Assembly: GCA_025093555.1 (NCBI GenBank)
Contig: JAIWNF010000075.1
Span: 1 to 64,000 of the forward strand
Length of the DNA stretch: 64,000 nt
Direction of reading: 5' to 3'
Source of the DNA: Circinella umbellata
Lineage: Eukaryota > Mucoromycota > Mucoromycetes > Mucorales > Lichtheimiaceae
Part shown: piece by piece, positions 47,094 through 58,615 of the stretch
Position numbering within the stretch: the first letter of the stretch is position 1
How the letters are laid out: every line of letters begins with the position of its first letter
Notes under the pieces: model-generated
What the model was told of the DNA's origin: nothing
Database searches by the model: none
The model's input: the letters and a program-made list of their open reading frames with translations, nothing else
Program-made: the position numbers and the translations under genes

Positions 47094-50000
47094 ATGCGAT
47101 TTCAATCGCTCGGCTTGTTTTTTCTACCAGCGTTTTTATATGCTACTGTACAAGCTCAACAACAACAACAACAGCAACAAGATAATAATACTTCATTAGG
47201 TTTTTCGCCATTAACAACAACGAGTTTATCACCTCTTTCTAGTTTAGTGGGTGACGATAAGGATTGCCCAGAATGTCCTCAATGTTTTAATTGTTTACTT
47301 CCAGGTTTTGAATGCCTTCATTTTGCAAACTGTAGTGAATATAATGGCAAATGCAACTGTCCTCCTGGTTTTGGTGGTGACGATTGTAAACAACCATGTA
47401 TGAACAAGAAACATTTTCTTTTTTTTTTGAAGGAGGAGGATAATATACTGAAATAGATATATCAAGAAAAAGAAACTAACCGACACATATGTTCTTCTTT
47501 CGTTTTTTTTATAGTATGTGGTGGATTGGCTGATGGACATAATAGAAACCCTAGAGAAAATGATCATTGTGATTGCCCAGAAGGTTGGGAGGGTATCAAT
47601 TGTAATGGTACGTGTTTTATTACTTGTTACATAGTTTTCAGATAGAGGATATGGGGGGGGGGAAGGTAGACTACTTTTTATTAAGTATAATTTTTTTATT
47701 CCTTTTTAGTATGTACAATGGATTCTGTATGTGATTCATTAGTTCCAACAGGTCAAAACGGTACATGTTATAGAGGTGGTTTGACAGTTTTTGAAAATCA
47801 TCAAATGTGCAATGTAACAAGTTAAGTCTAAAACATCCTTCTTTGCTTTCCCACCCCCCTTCTTTTTTAACAATAATAATAATAATAATATATATGTAAT
47901 GTTTTACATACATACATTCCCTCATGTGTTTCATATTTAATCCTTACTTGCTTTCCTGTCCTATATCAATCTTATTCTTTCCCTCTTTTTAACCCATCGA
48001 ATATATTATGAATAGATCGTAAAATTTTGGAACAATTAAAAGATCAAATACCTCAAGTTACCTTTTCTTGTGACCAACGTGAAGATTCATGCGATTTTCA
48101 ATGTAAGGATATATAAATTTGGGAAGAAATAAAAAAAAAAGTTGTTTAATATATTTATATTTTATTATTTTTCAGTTTGGGTTGATGAAGTTGAATCTTT
48201 TTATTGTCATTTGGATGATTGTCAATTTGATCAAGGTAGAAAAAAAAAACCTTTTAACACGTAAAATAATTATGGGGAAAAAAACTGACCATTATATACT
48301 TTTTTATATTCAGAATATGGATATGATCAAAATTTTACGAATTACAGATGTAATAATATTGATTGTCGATGTATAAAGGATGAAATGTTATGTGGTAAAG
48401 ATGGTAGTATTGGTAAGTAATATTTTTTTTTTGAAGAAAAAGAAACAGAAAAACCCCCATGGGAATAACAATCTGACCATTTGACTTCTTTCTAAAAAGA
48501 TCTTACCGACTTGCTCAAAGATGAAATTCAAGGTCCTGCTTCATTCAAATGTTCTGGTCCCGATTGTTCATTTTCAGGTAAAAAAAAAGAAAAAAGAGAA
48601 AGAAAACCTTGTTAAGAGAAAGGCTTGGGGAAAGGAGAGGAGGGAAATTCATTATTCTTTTTCATCATATGTAACTATGGGGAGTATATATTAGAACCGG
48701 CAATGGATGATCTCATATCTGCTATCTTTGGTGATGATTCAATTTTCCTTTCTTGTAATTCCGGAGAATGTTTACATTATACCATGGTTCCTGGTTTCAA
48801 GGTTTGCTATATTTTAACTTTTTTTTTTATTTATCACTATGAAAACAAAAGAGTACATAATAGTAATAATAATAATAATAATAACTTTTTCCCCAATTTT
48901 TTTTTGTTTCTATAGAGACCAGAGCGACCTATTAATTGGATAATGATTGCGAGTGGTATGGCTGGGGTTGCAGTATTTTTAATCATTGTTGCTTCCCTTG
49001 TGACCTACCTTGCCAAGAAACCCAGCAAATATAGTATTCAATTAGCGGATGATGAAGCAGGCAAATTAATGGCAGAACATACGCCTACCAGTTTGATTTT
49101 TGATAGCATCTCTTACAAAGTGGGTAAATTACCTATCTTAAAAGGAATTACGGGTATGGTACGTCCTGGAGAAGTCCTTGCCATTATGGGACCTTCAGGA
49201 TCAGGCAAAACCACTTTACTCGATATTTTAGCCAATCGAACCAAAACAGGTCAAGTGTCTGGTGATGTTTATGTGAATGGACATTCACTTTCTGGAAATG
49301 AATATAAACGTTTAATTGGTTATGTGGATCAAGAAGATACGATGATTCCTACATTGACTGTATATGAAACCATTCTTTATTCTGCTCTTTTACGATTACC
49401 TCGATCTATGAGTACGGCGGCTAAAAAATTCCGGGTGATGGAAGTGATGCAAGAATTGGGTATTGATAGTATTAAAGAATCAAAAATTGGTCAAGCCGAC
49501 GATCGATCCATTAGTGGAGGTGAACGACGACGTGTAGCTATTGCTTGTGAATTGGTGACATCGCCATCGATTTTGTTTTTGGATGAACCTACTAGTGGAC
49601 TTGATGCTTATAATGCTTATAATGTTGTGGAATCTTTGGTGACATTAGCAAGAGATTATAATCGTACTATTGTTTTTACAATTCATCAACCTCGTTCGAA
49701 TATTGTTACTTTGTTTGACCAATTGATTGTTCTTGCAAAAGGAAATACGGTTTATTCGGGTCCACAACTTCGTGTTCAATCTTACTTTAAGAGTGCTGGA
49801 TATCCTTGCCCACCTGGATTCAATATCGCAGATTATTTGATTGATCTTACTATGCAACCGGCAGAACCTCAACATCCACCTGGATCATCTGAAATAGATG
49901 AATTAGATGATATCAACCAACCCCCCTCACCTTTATTACGACAAAGTCAACCCTCACACTCTTTATTGGGTCCTAGCAATGGAGCGGGAGGAGGATATAA

Positions 50001-51579
50001 TGATGATTTGGAGAATACAAGTGAGCAATGGGCTTCTGAATTAGGTGCTCGACAAGAACGATTACGAAGAGAACGAATTCAAAAGAAACGTGAACAATTG
50101 TCTGCTCCTGATATTGTTATTGATGGTGATGGATCTGGTTCTTCTTCTTCTACAAACTCAGATACTGTAAATCCTCATTTGAAGCGTTTAGTTGAATCTT
50201 ATGATAAGAGTGTTGTTGCTGTTTCGGTTCGTGATGAGGTAGAACGTATACTTGCTGCTGCGTAAGTTATTTGTTCATTATTATTATTATTATTATTATT
50301 ATAAACTTTGTAATTTTAATCTTTGGTTTGTATATATTAGTCAAGGTACTCCGGAAGCAATAGAAGAAGGCTCAGCACCTCCTATCAAACCTGTCAATAC
50401 ACATGAACGACCTGGATGGATCTCTCAATTCCGAATATTAGCAGACAGAACATTTAAGAATTTATATCGTAATCCGATGCTTATGTTTGCCCATTATACC
50501 ATTGCCGTCGTTTTAGCATGTAAGAAGAAAAAAGTGAAAAAAGGTTGGCTAATTGTTAAGCAAACTAAACTGTGTGTTTACAAATTATATAGTAATTTGT
50601 GGCGGATTATTTTACCAAGTATCAAATACAATTGCTGGTTTCCAAAATCGTATGGGTTTATTTTTCTTTTATGAAGCATTATTAGGTTTCATGTGTCTTA
50701 CATCACTTCAAGTCTTTTCTAATGAACGAATATTATTTGTTCGTGAACGTGCTAATGGATATTATTCACCTGGAATTTACTTTTTATCAAAGGTAAAAAA
50801 AAAAATCAATAGAACTTTTTTGTTGTTGTTTATATTAATCTACGACATATATATATATCAGGTATTATTTGATATTATTCCCTTACGTGTGGTACCACCA
50901 TTAATGATGGGATTAATATCTTATTATATGGTGGGTCTTGTTGAAGGTGTACCTGAATTCTTAAAGTTTTTACTCGTTCTTGTCTTATTCAATTTGACGG
51001 CTGCTGCTCTTTGTTTAGCTATTGGTATTGTATTTAAAAACTTATCAATGGCTAATTTAATTTCTTGTATGGTGATGTTATTCTCTATGCTTTTTGCTGG
51101 TCTTTTGTTAAACAAAGGTAATATATATATATATTGGAATTGGATAAGGAACTAAAACAAAAAACAAAAAATTCTGACACATCAATTTTTTATTTATTTT
51201 TGGGGGATTGGATAAATTATATATAGATTCTATATCACCTTATTTTGGTTGGCTTAAACATTTATCATTCTTTAATTATGCACTTGAAGCATTACTTATT
51301 AATGAAATGTTATATTTACAATTGGTAGAAGAACGATTTGGTTTAAATATTGATGTAAGCTTATTATTATTATCATTACTAAGTGGAGGAGAAGGTGTGT
51401 TATTAACAATAATATTCGACTATCAAAAAAAACAGGTACCAGGAGCTACGATTCTATCTACTTTTGGTTTTAATGCAAAGAATTATTGGCCTGATGTAAT
51501 CAAAATGGGAGTCATGTTTTTAAGTTTTATTCTATTTGCTCTTCTTTGGTTAATTTTCTTTGTAAAAGAAAAGAGATAG
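47094..51579 (+). CDS. ABCG-family half transporter with cysteine-rich ectodomain (Adp1-like)
   Basis: Half-size ABC transporter resembling yeast Adp1. Fourteen exons give 1063 aa (Adp1 is about 1050): 47094-47397, 47515-47607, 47710-47820, 48016-48102, 48176-48235, 48314-48412, 48500-48577, 48695-48801, 48916-50261, 50341-50519, 50593-50792, 50862-51117, 51227-51354 and 51436-51579. A signal peptide ([16 protein letters not shown]) precedes a Cys-rich, EGF-like luminal region ([32 protein letters not shown]). A first TM segment lies near residues 320-345. The nucleotide-binding domain follows: GPSGSGKTT (Walker A, about 405), [12 protein letters not shown] (signature, about 512), [13 protein letters not shown] (Walker B) and IHQPRSNI. 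The C-terminal ABC2 membrane domain shows [10 protein letters not shown] and GYYSP. The ectodomain is split by eight short exons while the NBD is one 1346-nt exon. The transported substrate is unknown. Confidence 0.93.
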
Positions 51580-53675
51580 ATTAAAATGCATTGAATTGTT
51601 TATTATTATTATTATTATTTTTATTTTTATTCTAAATTTGTTGTTGTAGTTACGTGCCTTTTTTTATGGGTTGTTGTTGTTGTTGATTAAATGGGATTTC
51701 ACAATATATATTATGGTTTTGTATTTTTGTATATTCAAATATATATACTACTATTCTCTCTCTTTGTGTGTGTGTGTGTGTAATAATAAAAAAAATGTAC
51801 GTGCACCCATAGAATAGTACTTTTTTCTTTTTTTTAACCAATGGTTTGGGAAATCTAATTTGAGGGCAAAAGGGTGCAATTCTATTTAAAGTAAAAAATC
51901 CTCACGACCTCATAGGTAAAATGATAGGTTTTTTTTTCTTACCATAAATATGTACGTATGCGAATAGAGTTGTACCCTATTGATCACATGAAACACTGTT
52001 TTTATTTATTTTGGATCGTGTGAAGAAAAGATATATATTTTTTTTGGCTGTCGTCGTCGTTGTAATCGTACGGGTATTATTATTATTATCTAACATTAAA
52101 AATTCGTGTAACTTAATTACACTTATGTAAGAGGTGAAAAAAAAAGGTTATATATGAATTGTTTAAAATATTACGAGTGGGCTGGTTGAAATAACTACGA
52201 TGTATATATACATACATACAATTCTCACTGTGCTTTGTTCTATCTTTAGAAAACAATTCATTATATATAGATAAAAGTGAAGTTCTGACTTGAACCCTAT
52301 CATGTAAGGTTCGTTTGTTAAAGACAGAAAAGACAAAAAGTAATTCTTTCATGTTGTTTGTTACTTTTTGTATAAATACAATTTTGCAGCACATTTTAGA
52401 TATAAACAAAATAATTTTATAATAGGTAAATAAGATTGGATCAGCATACAAATAAATAAATAAATATGTTTGATGAGTTTTGTTTGAAATTCCTTTATTA
52501 TGAATTAGTAGTACGTAATATGCAAAACAAACAAACAAACAAACAATACGTAAATAATGCCTTCCAGAACCTAAAATAGATTATTTCATTATTAGAGAAT
52601 GCTTATTAATTCGTCGTATAGATATATATTGCTATGGAAACAAATTACAAAAAGAAAATGAGTTTATCTTCTCTTATTCTTTTTTGATAGAAACCCATTT
52701 TTGGGACTCTGTTTTCAAAACATGATAAAAATATAAATAAAAAAGATGTACCAATGGCGAACGATTATTATTTTTATGTAACAACATGAATTATTTGTTA
52801 CTAATGATTTCGTTATAATTTATAAAGCCAATAGGTAGTAGATTCTTTCTTATTCGTTGTACAATGCTTGGTACAAAGAATTATTATATTTTGAAGTGGG
52901 TTTCACAATTAAAGAAAAAACAGTTGAAAAAAGACATGCTGGATCTCTTGTTTTAGGAATTCACTCTAACTTAATGTGACCCAATTTTTTTGTTAATCAA
53001 AATGATTCTCTGTTATGTACAACAGCAAAAAAAAATCATAGTTGTCTCAACAAATTATAGCTTGAATAGATATATACAGTGTATTGTTATTGTTATTATT
53101 TGTTACAATTAAAATAATGGGGTGATTGTACATTTTACAGGGAGACTTAAAAAAAAGGTTATTTTCGTTTGCAGCGATAAAATGTATTGGATGGTTAATG
53201 AGAGAAAGAGATAGAAGGAATATCAGCGGAGAGGGGGGCTGGTAAAAAAAAACCATTCTTTTTCCGTTCTTGCTTATGGTATGATATATGCTTATATATA
53301 CATATATAATTCTAAGAAACAGACAATGCTTTTTGTTTGGAAACAATAGTATAGTATTTACAATTAATAATATATATTATGCGGGAAACTCAAGTAAGAA
53401 TTTTTGCGCCATTTTTTTTTTTACACAAGGTTAAAAAAAAGAATCCAAAAATAAAAGATGAAGGCCCAAGTTTACTTGTTTTGGGTTAAAAAGGGGCAAA
53501 AATAGTAAGGATTACAGCTTAACCAAAGGCAAATAAAATCTTCCTTTTTGGGAGAAATATTTGAGAGTCCAAAGGGCAAGCAGCTTTTTTTTTTTTTACT
53601 GCTTTGCTTTTAAATCAAACTCTTTTTTTCTTTCTTTTGAACCTTTTTTCTCTTTTTTTTTCCCTTTCTTTTTTT

Positions 53676-53711
<36 letters not shown>

Positions 53712-53809
53712 TTAAATTAATATTAATAACATCCATTTGTTCAATTGGCAACAAAATTAGAATTATAAATCATCATAATCCCTGATAATAATCATAATAG
53801 CTTAAAAAG
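51580..53809. other. intergenic region upstream of the chitin deacetylase gene
   Basis: About 2.2 kb of AT-rich DNA between two plus-strand genes, with (TG)n near 51765-51781 and a CT/CA run at about 53678-53710 just before the next gene. Open frames present are short and repetitive. No gene, tRNA or element boundary recognised. Confidence 0.5.
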
Positions 53810-54098
53810 ATGAAAATTAGTACAGCTATCCTCAGTACTTTGGCAGTCCTTGCAATTGCCCCATCGTCCATGGTACTTGGTCAAGATGGTACACCTAATA
53901 TTCCATCCACCAGTACACCTACATCATACGCGTGTGATTCCAATACCTGTAAGCTTCCAACGTGTCAATGTGCATCTCAATCTCCTCCTGGTGGATTGAA
54001 GCCTGAAGAAGTACCTCAGGTATAAACGTTATAAAAGAAAGCATTCACCTCCAATCTTAAAACCTTCTTAGTAATAAGAATTAACAAAAAGCATAATA

Positions 54099-54137
<39 letters not shown>

Positions 54138-56859
54138 TGTTACCATTACATTTGATGATTCTATTCAAGCAAAACTTGTAGAAACCGCTCATGCTCTTTT
54201 GAATGTTCAGTAAGTAAAAAGAGTTTTAATATTTATTTTATTTTTATTTTTTTACGAATATGATGCAATGTGAATTAATCGACTCCATTATCTGTACTCC
54301 TTTTTTCTCTCACAACTTTGTCCTCCTTAACTCTTTTTATTATTATGATGACAGCAACCCCAATGGTTGTTCTGCAAAGGCAAGTGCTACCAAACGGGAA
54401 TCATCAATTAATGTTGATTCTTTTTGGTGACACCTTTTTTGTGCTACATGAGATAATAGCATTATTTAAATGAGTTCTTCTAGTTTTGTGTTTTGTTTAA
54501 TGGTCTCAATTAAACTAATATAAACTCTTTTTTTTTTTCCTTCAAAAAAAAATATGTATATATAAATAATAGGGATCATGGTATGTTTCAATGGAATATA
54601 CAGACTTTTCATTAGTTCAACAATGGTATGCCAATGGTCATGAAGTTGCCGAGTAAGTTATACAATTTATTATCTTTATTGACATATGATAAATAATAAA
54701 CTTTTTTTTTTGAGCGGACTTGATTAAAATTCATTTTTTTTTTTTCGGTTTCTATAGTCACACGTTCTCTCATGTTGGCATGTATCGTCATAGAAACCTA
54801 TTATTTCCATTGCCTTTGAAAATATTTTTGTGTTGATCTATTTTACTAACAATCTGCATACACTTTCTTTTCTTTTTTTTTTATGACGATTTTTTCTTAC
54901 CTCTAATAGGTACTCCATCTGCTCAGTAAGTAAAAATAAAAAAAATAATTAGATAGATAGTCTTTTTATATATATATAGTTTAGTGTGATAGACTCTTAT
55001 TGGGGTAAATTTATTCAAACCTGTTTGTCTTTTTTTTTTTTTTAATTAAAGGGAAATTCAAGCCGCTCGCGCAATGCTGCACGAATACGCCGGTGTTCCA
55101 CTTGGAAAAATTCAAGGTTTTCGTGCTCCATTCTGTAAGTGAATTTTTTTTAATAAACGTGGGCTTTTTTTTATTTTACTAACCATCAACTATGATTTTT
55201 TTTAATTATACATAGTGAACTATACCGCTGACACACTTACTGAAGTTTCAAAACAAGGATTTCTTTATGATTCTTCAACAACTGGTGTTACCGATGATGC
55301 TTACTGGTAAATAATAATAATAATCATTTCAATTTTCTTTTTAATTATGTTTCCAATACTAGTAAACTCATCCATGGCGATCTTTCGTGTTTATATATGG
55401 ACCTATTAGGCCATATACTTTAGACAACGGTATTGCAAATGATTGTTGGACTGGTATCTGTTCAGCTGGTCTCAAACTTCCAGGTTAGTAAGATAATATA
55501 TAGTGTTGTGTGTATAGTATTGAGATAGGTTCCATATTTAAATTGAGCAAGGAAAAGGGCTTATATGTATATGCTAAACTGACCTTTATTTTATTTTTTT
55601 GTTCTAGGTCTCTGGGAAATTCCAATGTATGCTGTCCTTGATACTGCCAACACACCCCAATTGATGGATGTTTATCTTGCTGGATCAAGTCAAGATGTTA
55701 CCACTTGGACCAGCACTAACTTTGATAAACATTATAATGGAAACCGCCAACCTTTTGGTATTTACGTTCATCCAAGTATGTATTTTTGCTTTTCTTTTTG
55801 TTTGTTTGTGTTTGATTTTCTCCTTTCCTTCACCTGGAATAAACTCATCCTTCCCTTCTCCCACCCCCTAACAATTTCTCTTCCCCCCTTACATTTGAGT
55901 TATACGCTAATGTAACTTCCTTTGCTTTTCTTTTATCTCCACCTTATAATATCGATGCTGTCTATTTTTCTCTCTCTCTCTATCGAATATACTGGGACTA
56001 ATAATAATCTTTTTTTTTGTTTCATACAGCTCATCTTACCAAATTCCCTGGTGTACCCCTTACTCCTGGTGCTGAAGATCCTGACGTGATGCGAAATAAT
56101 CTTGTGGAAGTGATTCAAACTATTTCTAAAAAAGAAAATGTTTGGTTTGTTTCTAACGCTCAATTATTAGAATGGGTAAAGTATATTTAAGAATATTTCA
56201 TTTATGGATAGTTAAACAAAATAAGAAATCTACATGACTAACAAATATACATTATTGTTGCTATCATGGATCCCCTTATCTGATATAGATGAAAAACCCT
56301 GTTCCTGTCAGCCAGCTTGCTAATCAAAGCTATATGAAATGTGATCTTCCTAATACTGGCAAAGAAATTTGTAATGGTCTTCAAAATATCACTGTAGCCG
56401 GAGATACGGGTATTGTCTCTTCTGCTTTAACCAATAACTGTAACTTTGGTACATCCAATTGGGGTACATGTTATAATTGCCCAAGTGGTGCACCTACTGT
56501 TGATAATCCTACTCCACAAGGAGCATCTTCAGATCGTCATCCTGTTCCCGATAATTGTGATAGTATTTGGTGGGATCCTGGTAAATAATAGGAAACTCAT
56601 TCTGAATTAAAAGTTTACGCAAGAGAGTCACCCACAAAAATTACTGACAATCTCTTAATTATATTTAGTTGCCGGTCAATGTTTATGTACTCAAGAAAGC
56701 TGTGCTTACAAGGATACGTCGGTACCTGTCAATGGTGGCAAAGACGGTAGCAATGGAGAAAAAACCGATGATAAAAGTGCTGCAATGACCATTTCTCCTA
56801 CTGTATCAATAGCAGTGATGGGTACTGTAGCTGCAGGTGTTCTTTCTCTTCTTTTTTAG
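53810..56859 (+). CDS. chitin deacetylase, secreted and probably GPI-anchored
   Basis: Carbohydrate esterase family 4 enzyme converting chitin to chitosan in the cell wall. Thirteen exons give 489 aa: 53810-54019, 54136-54209, 54355-54379, 54573-54652, 54758-54777 (20 nt), 54910-54925 (16 nt), 55052-55134, 55216-55306, 55410-55483, 55608-55775, 56030-56175, 56289-56580 and 56669-56859. A signal peptide ends near residue 24 (SSMVLG). NodB motifs are VTITFDDS (Asp77-Asp78), DHTFSHVGTPSAQ (His131 and His135), GFRAPF (166-169), YWPYTLDNGIANDC and YVHPTH (His279). A Cys-rich C-terminal part ends in a hydrophobic tail (SIAVMGTVAAGVLSLLF) that fits GPI attachment. Two introns appear to have GC donors (AAG|GCAAGT at 54380 and GTTG|GCATGT at 54778). 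The two microexons together encode DHTFSHVGTPSAQ, so mis-splicing would remove a zinc-binding motif. Confidence 0.92.
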
Positions 56860-57516
56860 ATTTTTCCATAATTCCCTTCCCTTCCCTTTTTTTTTATCGT
56901 TTTATTTCATATATATATATATATAAGTAGTGTGTAAAGTAAACTGTCAGCAAATTATCAATTAGTAGTAGTAGTATTTAACCAAGCAAAACAAAAACGC
57001 AGGATTATTTTTATTTATTTATTTCAACAAACCCCTCCCCCATCCAATGCTGTTCAGTTTCCCCCTCCCCTTTTTTTTAATCTATTTCCTTTTTTTTAAC
57101 GTTTTATATTAAACTCTACAATTGTTTTTTTTTTAAAAAAAAAGAAAAAAAAACATATTATAATTATAATTATAATTAACTAAAGGTATATATAATATTA
57201 TGCCAACTTCTTTCCCCCCCCCATAATAACAATAATAAAAACCAAATTACCAATTACTTTTCAAAGGTAAAAAAAAAACTATGTGAGAAAAAAAAATGTG
57301 CTTGCTTTATGTGATAAATATGCGGCATTCGGTAAATTAAAAGGAAAAGTGGGGGGGAAAAGTTGGATGTTGTTGTTGCTTGTCGTTGTTGTGATTTGTC
57401 GTATATGTCGTTTAAAAATGAGGGTGTATGTGTTTAGAAAAAAAAAGAAGTATAGATGTAATGTACAATTAATAAAAAAAAACGGATAGAGATAGAGAGC
57501 GTGTATGTGTTTGAGT
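56860..57516. other. convergent intergenic spacer
   Basis: 3' regions of the chitin deacetylase gene (+) and RPA43 (-). Contains TA and TAAT repeats and C-rich patches; no gene seen. Confidence 0.55.
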
Positions 57517-58615
57517 TTATAATGATCCAGTAACGGTAAGAATATCATTTGCTTCAACAATACTAAATGAATAATAGTTATATATATATAATATTTAGTT
57601 ATATCTCTTTATTACATCTATACATTTTTTATCCATATATAAAATATATAAATTTTAACTTACTCTACGACATTGAATTCCACAGTACCATCTTCACCGC
57701 CAATGGCTTCACCCGTTGTCTTATTAACCCATTCACCATATTGACTAGGACTTCGCTCTTCAAACTTAGTTGATGATGCTTGTCCTTCCTCGTCTTCATC
57801 ATCCTCATTACTTTCGTCATCATCATTATTATTATCAGTTGCAACAGGTTCAGATTCTGTTTCGGATGCACGCCATTCAAATGTATCGGATGGTATACTT
57901 TTGCTGGGAATTGATGCATTAAATGTACCATAAATCAATAAACCGATATGATCCTGTGATTGTAAATTAATACGTCCAACTATATATAAATAATATTTAA
58001 CGTTAGATTATTTTATCTCCAACGCAAATTATATTATGCTGCTATGGAAATGATTTTTTCTTCTTATATATTACCAAGTTTTGTGCCCTTTTGTGGTTTC
58101 CAAACCAAGAATTTAACACGAACGAAAAAATGACAAAATGGTGAATCGTATAAAATCTTTCCTTTATCTGTTAAAAGCTCGAGATTTGAATGTGCAAGAA
58201 CGATTCCGTCAAATTGTGGAACAAATCTACGTAAAAAAAAAACATTACAGTTAATTCTTTTCTTTTAATGATATCTTTGGTTCTATTCTCTCCTGTTATA
58301 TTATCAAAAGTATATATATATTGAATAAATTGTATCCATTTACTTCATGAGAAATGCATTAAGTTGTTCAATAACACCTTCTGTCGCATTTTCGGCCCAC
58401 ATGGGAGCCAAATGGAGGTATATTTGAGTAACAATTTCCGAGAATGAACTATAAGTGGTTGTGGTGGTTTGTTGGGTGATAACAGGACTTGAAGATGAAT
58501 CTACTTTTTTATCATGTTGTTTATGACTATGTTTACTACTAGTCTTTTGTTTTTTCTTTTCTTTTTTATCCTTGTCTTGGGATTTGCTTTTACGTTTCTT
58601 TTCCTCTTTAGCCAT
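57517..58615 (-). CDS. RNA polymerase I subunit RPA43-like protein
   Basis: Subunit of the Pol I stalk that pairs with RPA14-type partners and contacts Rrn3; counterpart of Rpb7 in Pol II. Four exons give 261 aa: 58344-58615, 58075-58226, 57664-57979 and 57517-57562. The first 40 residues are almost purely Lys/Asp/Ser, typical of a nucleolar protein. Then follow FSEIVTQIYLHLAPMWAENATEGVIEQLNAFLMKF (SHS2/tip-like part), FDGIVLAHSNLELL, and CHFFVRVKFLVWKPQKGTKLVGRINLQSQDHIGLLIYGTFNASIP (OB fold), which is the RPA43 signature. A highly acidic Asp/Glu/Asn linker comes before a short conserved-looking C-terminal strand (GEWVNKTTGEAIGGEDGTVEFNV). Length is shorter than yeast Rpa43 (326 aa). The start Met opens the Lys-rich segment; no upstream in-frame ATG competes. 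Confidence 0.85.
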
